This document shows, in pieces, positions 18,001-25,271 of a DNA stretch of 64,000 nt (positions within the stretch are counted from its first letter, which is position 1; each line of letters begins with the position of its first letter). The position numbers were made by a program, and so were the translations under genes. Location: assembly GCA_963803295.1 (NCBI GenBank), contig CAWDMC010000009.1, positions 248,001-312,000 on the forward strand, given 5' to 3'. This DNA is from CAWDMC01 sp963803295. GTDB taxonomy: Bacteria > Acidobacteriota > Terriglobia > UBA7540. The notes below the pieces were generated by a model. The model saw only the letters and a list, made by a program, of their open reading frames with translations, made no database searches and was not told the origin of the DNA.

Positions 18001-18388
18001 ATTTGCAGCGGGGGCCGGGATCGTCATCTCTATTGTGCGGGAGGGCTGGATCGCTCGCCGCTGGTGGTTCTGGAGTGCCGTGGGATGCCTGGCGATCACG
18101 GCCTGGGGTCCGTTCGGCCCCTGGCGTGCCCATTCGATAGGGGAATACCTGGCGGGCTGGTTCCTGGATGTACTACCGCTCGCAGTCGCAACGCTCCTGG
18201 CGTACTTCTTCTTCCGCCACAATATGCTCGCCTATGTGGGTTCGTTCTTCGCGCTTGGAGCCGCCGCAACGGTGCTGGAATTCTTCGACGCCAGACCGCC
18301 GTATTTCCACTGGAACGGAGTGATCCTGCTGGTGCTCTCAGCGCTCGTCTTGGGCTGGATGCTATTGCCCAGGAAAGCGCCAGTGTAG
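15023..18388 (+). CDS. Large CPBP (CAAX-type) membrane protease with duplicated architecture
   Basis: An 1121-residue membrane protein. Residues about 20-240 form an extracytoplasmic domain (ITRAQAQSIAEAFLA, FRPLEKEEFRVDV) after one TM segment; residues 250-580 are a multi-TM CPBP protease with EEIQFR (about 431), FNWGFLH (about 459) and HYSVDA (about 503), the three motifs of the Rce1/CAAX family. From about residue 590 the layout repeats: a TM, a second copy of the soluble domain (ITRTQAVQAADAYLA, FRPLEKDEYQVFV), then a second TM bundle without EExxxR. The second half therefore looks like a catalytically dead copy. Start ATG 15023 has GAGG six bases upstream. The substrate is unknown; roles in membrane-protein maturation or peptide immunity are known for the family. 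Confidence 0.85.
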   Translation: MPIEPITPAPPIKLGSREYKTIGIFLLVAAVSLGFALKYFTRAFPEATLDLRITRAQAQSIAEAFLAKRDLKVRGYEHAEVFSYDDEGKLYLERTQGLTRLNQLTAGPIHMWRWSNRWFRPLEKEEFRVDVTPKGEVVGFDHDLAEAAPGADLGDPAARSIAEQFLTLVMKRDLGHLEFVEGESQKRPKRTDHTFTWKQKDVDLGDGSLRLEVEVAGDQVSGFRDFIKVPEQWSRDYQRVRSRNDSAQVVDEVFWVLLSVGMLIFLIMRLRDRDVPLRFALLFGAVAAVLSFLSSMNEFSQSKFGFPTTDTYSSFLAGSLMQSILGALGFGAMIFLLVASAEPMYREGFPALISLRRYFSWTGLRTRSFFIANVVGIGLTFFFFAYQTGFYLLANKLGAWAPSDVPFTNDLNTAIPWVAVLFGGFFPAVSEEIQFRAFAIPFLRKYIRYMPLAVVLAAFNWGFLHAAYPNQPFYIRGVEVGVGGIIIGFLMLRYGVLATMIWHYSVDALYTAFLLLRSPNHYLQFSGALTAGIMLIPLIVALVAYLRTGTFADEEPLTNAAEGMSRADAVEEVPQAPISYSPLSSRRLRIAALVIVAAIVLALIPAYRFGHDVTLGITRTQAVQAADAYLAGRRHVAPSSFRRVAFLHDNVDRQALRYMLERVTIKQADQIYRSSTRPELWQVRYFRPLEKDEYQVFVDMDAGKVFAFAHLIPDEAPGASLPEDQAQKLAESALVENGYKPADFDLVEHDAEQRKAREDYVFVWQARAGDPRNVGDAHYRLQVVIAGNEVVGLSRLFKLPEDWVRQRAATGLANIVLLVMGIALIVILMAQGLLLLVKGVRAGTVPWRAAAKLGAVVAVLMLASETNNLNVVEAGYRTEIPLSTFHLFAVISLLVLALIGGLFAWLLAGIATSVYPEAWQLLNASARRLWRRDAAVAIALTLAAGAAIANLNTLLANKFHAVAPMSIDLVPTIFNAWLPGVGPWLTALIDAVLFAAGAGIVISIVREGWIARRWWFWSAVGCLAITAWGPFGPWRAHSIGEYLAGWFLDVLPLAVATLLAYFFFRHNMLAYVGSFFALGAAATVLEFFDARPPYFHWNGVILLVLSALVLGWMLLPRKAPV

Positions 18389-18433
18389 TTAGAAGGGTTA
18401 TGAGCACATCGGAACAAAGGAGACCAAGCCACG

Positions 18434-20032
18434 CTACTCGGTGCCCCAGCCGCCGCCACCTGGCGTCTCGATCCGCAGCACGCAGCCTGCGGGTGCGCTG
18501 AAACCCGTCTTCGCGCGCAGGTGCAGAACGCGGCCCGAGGGCAGACGGAGTTCGTTCTTTGCGGACTTGCCCGGCCGCCCCCCTTGCAGTCCGTAAGGCT
18601 TGAATCGGCGCCGGTCCGAGAGGATCGCGCCTCGCACTTCTGTCAGAAACTCGATTTCACGCACGATGCCGTCGCCTCCGCGGAAGCGTCCTTGGCCACC
18701 TGAGCCTCGGCGCAAGGCATATTGCCGCACCCTGACGGGATAGGCAGATTCCAGGGCCTCGACCGGCGTATTGAGAGAGTTGGTCATATGGGTATGGACG
18801 CCGCTCAAGCCATTGGCCGTGGGGCGAGCGCCCATCCCTCCCGCGATGGTCTCATAATAGGCAAACGGTTTGCCCGCGTGCGCCCATTCGGCCGGGAATC
18901 GGCCACCGAAAGAAAGATTGTTCATCGTACCCTGGCTGGCCGCGGGGATGCGATCGGGCAGGGCCTCTGCCAGCGCCTTGAACAGCACGTCCACAATCCG
19001 CTGGGAAGTTTCAACGTTGCCCGCCGCCACGGCCGCCGGTGGTCGCGCATTCACCACGCTACCCTCGGGGGCGCAAACTTTAATGGGATCGAGCAAACCG
19101 GCGCTCGCGGGAACCTCCTCGCTGAGCAGGCAGCGAAAGACGTAGAACACCGCCGAGACGGTGATTGCCAGAACGGCGTTGACGCTGCCGCGGCAGGAAG
19201 GCGCGGAGCCGGAGAAATCCACTGTGGCCCTGCCGCCGGCGATGGTGATTGCGACGCGCAGAGGAACAGGTGTCTTGCTGAAGCCATCGTCATCCAGAAA
19301 ATCTTCGGCCGCGTAGACGCCGTCAGGAATGCTCCCGAGCGCGGCGCGCATCATCTGGGCGGCGTACCGCTCAATGGCAGTCAAATAAAACCCCGTTTTG
19401 GATCTACCATACTTCGCCATGATCTCAAGCAGACGGCGTTCACCCAGGCGGCACGCTGCCACTTGCCCCATCAGGTCACCCTCACGCTCGGCGGGCGTGC
19501 GCACATTCGCCAACAGCAGTGCCATCACATCATGCTGGATGCGACCGCGGCGCGCCAGGGCGACTGGCGGGATCCGCAAGCCCTCCTGATAGATTTCCTC
19601 GCTGAGACCCATTGAGGCCGGCTGGGCTCCACCGATGTCGGAATGGTGGGCGCGATTGGCGACGTAGAAGAAGGGCCGATTCTGCTTCCTGCCACGCTTG
19701 CCGCCGCGCTCAAATACCGGCATCACCAGGGTAATATCCGGGAGGTGGGTGCCGCCGGCGTAGGGGTCGTTCAGCATGACGATGTCACCGGGACCGATTG
19801 GCAGGGCGGCGATCGCGGCCTCGACCGACATTGGCATGGAGCCGAGATGAACCGGCATGTGATCGCCCATCGCCACCACGCGGCCCCGCCCGTCAAAAAC
19901 GGCGCAGGAGTAGTCGCGCCGCTCCTTAATGTTGGGCGAAAACGCCGATCGCCTTAGTCCCGCACCCATCTCCTCCGCCACGGAGTGAAAGAGGTTCTTG
20001 AAAATCTCGATCTCAGCCGCGTCGATACGCAT
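18434..20032 (-). CDS. hyuB: Hydantoinase/oxoprolinase subunit B
   Basis: A 532-residue HyuB-type protein: DAAEIEIFKNLFHSVAEEMG at the start, IKERRDYSCAVFDGRGRVVA, the GDIVMLNDPYAGGTHLPDIT signature, NRAHHSDIGG, and the Gly-rich end TPGGGGWGTE. With HyuA it would hydrolyse hydantoins or 5-oxoproline with ATP. The frame is open to 20356, but ATG 20032 starts the conserved sequence and has a GAGAGGCGAGG Shine-Dalgarno, so I choose it. Normally hyuA and hyuB are adjacent; here they are on opposite strands 7 kb apart, and hyuA carries a frameshift. Confidence 0.92.
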   Translation of the reverse strand: MRIDAAEIEIFKNLFHSVAEEMGAGLRRSAFSPNIKERRDYSCAVFDGRGRVVAMGDHMPVHLGSMPMSVEAAIAALPIGPGDIVMLNDPYAGGTHLPDITLVMPVFERGGKRGRKQNRPFFYVANRAHHSDIGGAQPASMGLSEEIYQEGLRIPPVALARRGRIQHDVMALLLANVRTPAEREGDLMGQVAACRLGERRLLEIMAKYGRSKTGFYLTAIERYAAQMMRAALGSIPDGVYAAEDFLDDDGFSKTPVPLRVAITIAGGRATVDFSGSAPSCRGSVNAVLAITVSAVFYVFRCLLSEEVPASAGLLDPIKVCAPEGSVVNARPPAAVAAGNVETSQRIVDVLFKALAEALPDRIPAASQGTMNNLSFGGRFPAEWAHAGKPFAYYETIAGGMGARPTANGLSGVHTHMTNSLNTPVEALESAYPVRVRQYALRRGSGGQGRFRGGDGIVREIEFLTEVRGAILSDRRRFKPYGLQGGRPGKSAKNELRLPSGRVLHLRAKTGFSAPAGCVLRIETPGGGGWGTE

Positions 20033-20191
20033 GACCTCGCCTCTCCGGTATCTCGAACCCTGCTGTCCACGCTGCGATAAACTCTCGTTCTTCTTAGGGT
20101 ACCCGATGTTTTCTTGGGAGCGGTTATCCCGGATTGCTGACGCCCCGTGTCGACGGTCCGGGTATCGCCGATGTGCCTCTTCCCCGGCGAT

Positions 20192-20220
20192 TTCAAGTCC
20201 AGTTCCCGGCCACGTATAAT
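20192..20220 (+). promoter_or_regulatory. Sigma70-like promoter, very short leader
   Basis: TTCAAG (20192-20197), a 17-base spacer and a perfect TATAAT (20215-20220). The -10 ends 10 bases before the ATG of the acetyltransferase at 20231, so the mRNA leader would be about 4 bases or absent. There is no Shine-Dalgarno before that ATG. Confidence 0.6.
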
Positions 20221-20230
20221 GCATTGAACT

Positions 20231-20716
20231 ATGCTGAACATACGCCCAGCGACCGAATTTGACGCAGCGCTGATTCTTGCCTTTATTCGCGAGCTCGCCG
20301 AATACGAGCGCGATCCTGAGGCAGTGATCGCCACTGAGGATGACATTCGCCGCCACGGCTTCGGCCCCGACCCGAAGTTCCGCGCCGTAGTCGCCGAGTG
20401 GCAGAGCGAACCCGCCGGGTTCGCGCTCTACTTCTACAACTACTCAACCTGGGTAGGTCGCCCTGGATTGTATCTGGAAGACTTGTTTGTGCGCCCAAGG
20501 TTCCGCGGCCGGGGCATTGGGAAGGGTCTGTTGATTTATCTCGCCCGCATAGCGGTTCAGGAGAATTGCGGGCGGTTCCAGTGGCAAGTGCTCGATTGGA
20601 ACACCCCGTCCATACGGTTTTACGAATCGCTGGGCGCCCAGCATATGAAAGAATGGCTGACGATGAGAGTGGAAGGCGACCCCCTGCGGCGCTTGGCCGA
20701 ACTTGAGATCCCGTAG
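20231..20716 (+). CDS. GNAT N-acetyltransferase, spermidine/diamine acetyltransferase-like
   Basis: A 161-residue GNAT enzyme. Its motifs follow the SSAT (diamine/spermine N1-acetyltransferase) order: IRPAT at the start, IRELAEYERDPEAVIATEDD, FALYFYNYSTWVGRPGLYLE, RGRGIG acetyl-CoA loop (about residue 95), and QVLDWNTPSIRFYESLGA. It likely acetylates a small polyamine-like or amino compound, though the substrate cannot be proven. It is monocistronic, driven by the promoter at 20192-20220 without a Shine-Dalgarno. An IS element begins 6 bases after the stop but leaves the gene intact. Confidence 0.88.
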   Translation: MLNIRPATEFDAALILAFIRELAEYERDPEAVIATEDDIRRHGFGPDPKFRAVVAEWQSEPAGFALYFYNYSTWVGRPGLYLEDLFVRPRFRGRGIGKGLLIYLARIAVQENCGRFQWQVLDWNTPSIRFYESLGAQHMKEWLTMRVEGDPLRRLAELEIP

Positions 20717-20719
20717 CGG

Positions 20720-20748
20720 ACTAGTCCTTAGTTTGTTAAGTTAGCGTA
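20720..20748 (+). repeat. Left terminal inverted repeat of the IS630-type element
   Basis: Begins ACTAGTCCTTAG and pairs with 21818-21846; mismatches are confined to the middle and near the inner end. The inner end GCGTA is conserved on both sides. The transposase start lies 19 bases inside it. Confidence 0.8.
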
Positions 20749-21844
20749 TCTATGATATCGTCGGTGCATGCCACGACCTACGCTTGCAATCCAATTGTCC
20801 GAAACCGAACGCCAACAATTGGCCAGCTGGCGTCGAGCCGGTAAGACCGAGAAACGAATGGTGCCCCGAATTCAGATTGTGGAATTGGCAGCCCAAGGGC
20901 TTAGTTCCCGACAGATCGCTTCCCGCTTGGGCTTGCGGCGGCCCACCGTGCTGAAGTGGAGGCAGCGCTTTAGCCAGCGACGCTTGGCGGGTTTGCAGGA
21001 TGCCGCGCGGTGCGGGCCACCCCGCCGCTACACCCCTGAAACCGAGCGGCGTATTCTGGCCAAGCTGGACGAGTCGCCGCCGCCCGGCCGGGGCCGCTGG
21101 AACGGGCGACTCTTGGCGGCAGCCCTGGGCGATGTGAGCGCGGGCCAGGTTTGGGCGGTGCTGCGTCAGCACGGGATACAACTGCAACGGCGGCGGAGTT
21201 GGTGCGTTTCCACCGACCCCGAGTTTGCTCGCAAGGCGGCCGATATTGTGGGACTGTATCTCGACCCGCCACTGGGGGCGGTGGTCTTGAGTGTGGACGA
21301 AAAGCCGGCCATCCAGGTGCTGGAACGGGCCCAAGGGTGGTTGCGCTTGCCCAATGGGGAGGCGCTCAAGGGTTTCAGTCATGAATATAAACGACACGGC
21401 ACCACTACTCTTTTTGCGGCCCTGGAGGTCTTGAGCGGCCAGGTCTTCACCGTCCACTCTCAGCGGCGCCGGCGGCGCGAATTTCTCGAGTTTATGAATG
21501 GCTTGGTGGCTGCTTATCCCGATCTGGAATTGCACGTCATCCTCGATAACCTCAGTACTCACAAGCCGAAGCACGACCGTTGGCTGGCACGCTATCCGCA
21601 CGTCAGTTTTCACTACACCCCTACCCATGCCTCGTGGCTCAATCAAATCGAATGCTGGTTCAGCATCCTGAGCCGCCAAGCCTTGCAAGGGGCGAGTTTC
21701 ACCTCGGTCGAACAGCTGAGAAAAGCCATTAATGACTTTGTGGCGAGTTACAATCAGACCGCCACGCCTTTTGAATGGACGAAACGAAATGTGAAGCAAG
21801 CCGCACTCAAACATAGGTACGCTGACTTACACAAGTAAGGACTA
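20722..21844. mobile_element. IS630-type insertion sequence, apparently complete
   Basis: The element has about 29-base terminal inverted repeats (20720-20748 and 21818-21846; 24 of 29 matching) around a single full-length transposase. Both ends carry TA at the junction (20722-20723 and 21843-21844), matching the TA target duplication of the IS630/Tc1-mariner group; the TA lies within ACTAGT at each end. The length (about 1.12 kb) is normal. Insertion was 6 bases downstream of the acetyltransferase stop, so no recognisable gene was broken. Confidence 0.85.
20768..21838 (+). CDS. IS630 family transposase
   Basis: A 356-residue DDE transposase. The N-terminal helix-turn-helix (LSSRQIASRLGLRRPTVLKW) binds the repeats. 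The catalytic triad is intact: D in VLSVDEKPAI (about residue 178), D in HVILDNLSTHK (about residue 260), and E in WLNQIECWFS (about residue 295), with the IS630-type spacing of about 34 between the last two. The reading frame is uninterrupted, so the element may be active. The stop codon lies inside the right terminal repeat. Confidence 0.93.
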   Translation: MPRPTLAIQLSETERQQLASWRRAGKTEKRMVPRIQIVELAAQGLSSRQIASRLGLRRPTVLKWRQRFSQRRLAGLQDAARCGPPRRYTPETERRILAKLDESPPPGRGRWNGRLLAAALGDVSAGQVWAVLRQHGIQLQRRRSWCVSTDPEFARKAADIVGLYLDPPLGAVVLSVDEKPAIQVLERAQGWLRLPNGEALKGFSHEYKRHGTTTLFAALEVLSGQVFTVHSQRRRRREFLEFMNGLVAAYPDLELHVILDNLSTHKPKHDRWLARYPHVSFHYTPTHASWLNQIECWFSILSRQALQGASFTSVEQLRKAINDFVASYNQTATPFEWTKRNVKQAALKHRYADLHK

Positions 21845-21846
21845 GT
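21818..21846 (-). repeat. Right terminal inverted repeat of the IS630-type element
   Basis: Reads TACGCTGACTTACAC at its inner side and ends AAGGACTAGT, the inverse of the left end at 20720-20748. It overlaps the last codons of the transposase. Confidence 0.8.
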
Positions 21847-22036
21847 GATCGCAAATCTGGGCCGCTAACATAGACATTCCTCTCGGGAGGTCCGAATAGT
21901 TAGGCAGTTGCTCGCACGACAAACTGCTCTGCATGTCATCTCCGCTTTTAAGATCCAGTACTCCTTTATCGCGAATCCTGGAAATCCGGCAATCGAATAA
22001 TGATTCCCACTCACGTTCAAAGCCGGAATGTCGTGA

Positions 22037-22092
22037 TCCGCACCGAGCGGAAAAACGGCGGAAAACTTGCGGGATTTGAGCGGGATTTGCGC
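22037..22092 (-). repeat. Dispersed short repeat, copy 1
   Basis: On the minus strand this stretch contains CCCGCTCAAATCCCGCA followed by GTTTTCCGC, also found on the plus strand at 39078-39122. Read in frame both copies give IPLKSR-x-FSA-x-FP-x-G, yet the flanking ORFs are otherwise unrelated and lack Shine-Dalgarno sites. It lies directly downstream of the basic secreted protein gene. Origin unknown; the rest of 21845-22099 shows nothing recognisable. Confidence 0.5.
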
Positions 22093-22099
22093 CAACCGG

Positions 22100-22438
22100 C
22101 TATCGATTGGATCGGCGTCCAGTTCGCCTCTGGTATGCCCGTCGGCTAATGACGTTCTGCCTTTCGTCCCTCTGCGCTCGAGCCAGCAAGCGGCGATCGC
22201 GTTTCATGCGGCGGTTTAGGGCCCTTCGTTGGGAGCGCGACATTCGGGCAGACTTCATCGATCGCTTCTCTGCCCTCTGCTGCTCCCTGAGTACGCGCTG
22301 CTCCTGCTTCTGCTGCCGTCTCAGTGCCGCTGGATTCGTATTGCCGAATTGTGCGAAGGCGCGCGGAAGTCCACTCGAAGTCCAAAGGAGCATTGCCGCA
22401 GAACCCGAGATCAACACGGTCCTGATGCTGTATTTCAT
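22100..22438 (-). CDS. Small, very basic secreted protein
   Basis: A 112-residue protein with a good signal peptide (TVLISGSAAMLLWTSSGLPR, then AFAQ) and a mature part of about 80 residues dominated by Arg, Lys, Gln and Ser, with strong helical periodicity (QQKQEQRVLREQQRAEKRS). It may bind nucleic acid or anionic polymers in the periplasm, or be a coiled coil, but no family is recognised. It begins 6 bases after the DUF2461 stop codon on the same strand and lacks a Shine-Dalgarno, which suggests translational coupling. Opposite-strand ORFs over the same region look like shadows. Confidence 0.6.
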   Translation of the reverse strand: MKYSIRTVLISGSAAMLLWTSSGLPRAFAQFGNTNPAALRRQQKQEQRVLREQQRAEKRSMKSARMSRSQRRALNRRMKRDRRLLARAQRDERQNVISRRAYQRRTGRRSNR

Positions 22439-22444
22439 AGAAAT

Positions 22445-23230
22445 TCAGACCACCGACACCGGTTTCAGCGAAGCTTTCACCTCACCCAGCCAGCTTCTTG
22501 CCGACGTCGTATAGAGATAAAGCGGATAGAGCTCCCGGAAGATAGCCTCCACCTTGCTCGCAAAGGCCGGAGTTCCGAGGCCGCGGGCATTCGGCTCAAA
22601 CACTCGGCGCACGATCCATGCCTGGAGCGTCAGCCAATCTTCACTACGACAGGGTAGGCCCGGGTGTTGAGCCCATTCCATCTTCTTCGTCTCGCCCTTC
22701 TTCGAAGCGACTTTCTCGTTACGATGCCAGTAAGTCTCGTAACGGCCATGCCGCACGACGCGATCGAGCAGATCGTCAAAAATCGCGCGATGTGACACGA
22801 AGCGCCGGCGGAACACGTTTTCGAGCGGACTGCTTTCGCCTGCTTTCCAGGCGGCGTAGGTGGCAAAGCCGACGGTCACACAATCGGGGTTCAGCCCGAC
22901 GTACAGCCGCCCGTTCGATTGGCGAGCCTGGCGGCCGTCGTACACGTAGAGGTAGTAATTCAGCGCGTAGGGCGTCTTGTCCTTACTGAAGCGGATGTCG
23001 CGATTGATGCGCGAGAAGTTTCCATTGGTTTTGCCGCCGACTTCAAAATGCGGATTGAGCGCCAGCAGAGTGGGCGCGAGCGATCGCAACAGTCCACGAA
23101 ATACCCCTACCACATTACGGTCGTAGCGCTCGCGATTCTCTTCGAACCACTCCTTGTGATTGTTGCGGGCGAGCGAGCGAAAGAAGGCAAATGACTCAGT
23201 GGTGAAGCCGGGGAAGATATCATTGCTCAC
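22445..23230 (-). CDS. DUF2461 domain protein
   Basis: A 261-residue protein of the DUF2461 (TIGR02453) family, with its hallmarks FPGFTTESFAFFRSLARNN, HKEWFEENRERYD, INRDIRFSKDKTPY and the GLYVGL-like strand GRLYVGLNPD. The function is unknown; the protein is cytosolic and widespread in bacteria. The frame is open to 23293, but GTG 23230 has an excellent Shine-Dalgarno (GAGGAG, 7-base spacing) and begins the conserved part, so I choose it. The small basic secreted protein follows directly. Confidence 0.88.
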   Translation of the reverse strand: MSNDIFPGFTTESFAFFRSLARNNHKEWFEENRERYDRNVVGVFRGLLRSLAPTLLALNPHFEVGGKTNGNFSRINRDIRFSKDKTPYALNYYLYVYDGRQARQSNGRLYVGLNPDCVTVGFATYAAWKAGESSPLENVFRRRFVSHRAIFDDLLDRVVRHGRYETYWHRNEKVASKKGETKKMEWAQHPGLPCRSEDWLTLQAWIVRRVFEPNARGLGTPAFASKVEAIFRELYPLYLYTTSARSWLGEVKASLKPVSVV

Positions 23231-23506
23231 ACTCGCTGTCTCCTCTGGGGCCTGGAGATTCCCGGTTTGATCCTGCACGGTTCGGTACTGCACCCGTGAA
23301 CAGATCGTAGCGCGACTGAAACCGAAAGTTCAAGGGCCGCACCTTACTCCGGAATGAGTGCGCCCAAGGCTTCTGTCTGAAAATCAGGGGGCCACAGCCT
23401 CGCCAACCGTCCGAACCCACCGCCGAAATGAAGCTGAATTGGCAGCCGGCTCCTCGGACTTGCGGATATATACTTCTTGTTCAAGCTCGCAATACGGGAG
23501 GGATAA

Positions 23507-24109
23507 ATGGGCACAGGCCGTATGGAAGCCTTCAGCGACGGCGTGATCGCCATCATTATCACCATCATGGTGCTGGAACTCCAGGCACCGCATGAGGCCA
23601 GGTTGGCGGCGTTGGTCAAGGTGGCACCGGTATTCCTGGCCTATGCCTTGAGTTTCCTGGTGGTGGCCATCATGTGGGTGAATCACCATCACGTGCTGCA
23701 CGCGGCCCGTCACGCCGATGCCCGCCTGCTATGGTCGAATAACATGCTCCTCTTCTGGATGTCACTGATCCCTTTCGTCACCCGCTACGTGGGCCTGAAT
23801 GCGCGCGCCCCCTTCGCCGTGGCTCTCTATGGATCAATACTGGCGCTCAGCGCGTTCGCTTTCACGTGGTTTCGCTACGAGGTAAATCAGCACCACCTCG
23901 ACGACGAGGAATTGACGGAATACAACCAGCGCCAGGTCCGCAAGAGCGCCCTTTCTGCCTCGCTTTATGCACTCTCCGCACCTCTGGCCTATGTTTCGAT
24001 CTACTTCTCGTTCCTCATCGTCGTTCTCATTCCCGTACTCTATTTCCTGCCGGAGCGTAAGCTGGCGGAAGGCATGGTCGACCCGCCGACAAGGCATGGC
24101 GCCCGTTAA
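23507..24109 (+). CDS. TMEM175-family (DUF1211) potassium channel
   Basis: A 200-residue membrane protein with six predicted TM helices. The first helix has the family signature RMEAFSDGVIAIIITIMVLE (the FSD motif that packs at the cytosolic end), and WVNHHHVLHAARHADARLLW follows TM3. Bacterial TMEM175 proteins are tetrameric K+-selective channels. ATG 23507 has a clear GGGAGG Shine-Dalgarno. It converges with the patatin gene, leaving only 8 bases between the two stops. Confidence 0.88.
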   Translation: MGTGRMEAFSDGVIAIIITIMVLELQAPHEARLAALVKVAPVFLAYALSFLVVAIMWVNHHHVLHAARHADARLLWSNNMLLFWMSLIPFVTRYVGLNARAPFAVALYGSILALSAFAFTWFRYEVNQHHLDDEELTEYNQRQVRKSALSASLYALSAPLAYVSIYFSFLIVVLIPVLYFLPERKLAEGMVDPPTRHGAR

Positions 24110-24117
24110 CCGCCACC

Positions 24118-25137
24118 TCATGCCGTGAGCAGGGCGCAGACTGTGTCCAGCAGGGCGTCATTACTCGCGATCATCTCGCCACCCACGACCTTGAGGCTAT
24201 GAATCATCTCCGAACCAGGATTATCTATCTCGTCGGAGATCTGCCCCAGGTTGGCCTGAAAGCGAAAGAATCTCGGCACGCCGCTACGCGAAGGTAGCAA
24301 TTCCCTCATTTGGTAGTCCACGACGACCGCCGGGGCATCCAGCGTGATGCCAAACAGCGGCTGAGCCCAGGCCGCCAAGCCCCAGCGGGAGGCGTGTTGG
24401 TAAGGGATCGGCGCGGCGTGGTCACCGGTACCCAGCGAGACCACCAGGAAATCATCTGCCTCACCATGCAGGATACGCGCCTCGGCATAGGCGGAAAGCG
24501 ACGGATTGTTCACCGCCACGCCGCCATCCACCAGCGCAAAATAATCGTTTGGACCTGAGGCCGGTCCGGCACTGGGCAGGCGCGCTGGCGGAAAATAAGT
24601 GGGCGCGGCCGAGGTGGCGCGAGCCACCATACACGCGGGAAAATCGTAGTCGGCCCGCACCTTGGCACGCCAGCTCTTGAAGAAGAAGGGCTGGCGAGCC
24701 TCGATATCATAGGCGGTAACCATCACATCTACCAGGGCATCCTTCAGGCGGGTTTCACCGAAATAGCGCTGTAGAACTTCCTCGATGCCAATGGGATCGA
24801 ATTTCGCCAGCCTCAGGTTTCCCAGCGCGGCAATCTTGTGCACGAGCGAACAAGCGAAGATTTGTGGCCCCTCCTTTTCATAAAGCCCGATCAGGTCGAT
24901 CGCGGTTCGCAAGGGACGTGGAGGCACTGGAGAAGGGCTGGGCGCCGGAGCGCTAGCCGGCGCCGGGATCGAAGCCGCCAACGCGAGGATTCCACCCGTG
25001 GAGGTCCCAGCCATAAAATCAAAGAGTTCGGCAACGCGTTTACCGGTACGCCGCTCGATCTCAGCCATCACCATGGCGGGAAGAATCCCCCGGATCCCGC
25101 CACCGTCAATCGCCAGAATTCGAATAAGTCGGCCCAT
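24118..25137 (-). CDS. Patatin-like phospholipase
   Basis: A 339-residue lipid acyl hydrolase. The oxyanion loop DGGGIRGILP (about residues 11-20), the nucleophile elbow GTSTGG (Ser about residue 46) and the catalytic Asp in DGGVAVNNP (about residue 208) form the complete Ser-Asp dyad. No signal peptide is seen, so it is probably cytosolic; a Pro/Ala/Ser insertion sits at about residues 58-72. Patatins of this kind can be effectors of anti-phage CBASS systems, but no cyclase is nearby, so housekeeping lipid turnover is the safer reading. Confidence 0.88.
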   Translation of the reverse strand: MGRLIRILAIDGGGIRGILPAMVMAEIERRTGKRVAELFDFMAGTSTGGILALAASIPAPASAPAPSPSPVPPRPLRTAIDLIGLYEKEGPQIFACSLVHKIAALGNLRLAKFDPIGIEEVLQRYFGETRLKDALVDVMVTAYDIEARQPFFFKSWRAKVRADYDFPACMVARATSAAPTYFPPARLPSAGPASGPNDYFALVDGGVAVNNPSLSAYAEARILHGEADDFLVVSLGTGDHAAPIPYQHASRWGLAAWAQPLFGITLDAPAVVVDYQMRELLPSRSGVPRFFRFQANLGQISDEIDNPGSEMIHSLKVVGGEMIASNDALLDTVCALLTA

Positions 25138-25271
25138 GTTGCCCCCTGAGGATGATCGGCTTGCGGCGTGATTGTATCATCGGAAAACAGGGGATTTGTA
25201 CGAGCATCCGACACCTTGCACCGCCGGGCTCGCCGGTGCATCCAAGTTGAATCGAAAGGAGGCAAATAACT

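Noticed and set aside
18722..19615. 297-residue plus-strand ORF over hyuB
   Set aside because: Shadow of hyuB; composition rich in Arg, Gly and His and no recognisable motif.
24118..25137. Patatin as a CBASS anti-phage effector
   Set aside because: No cyclic-nucleotide synthase, E1/E2 or HORMA gene is nearby; TMEM175 and NmrA neighbours do not support a defence operon.
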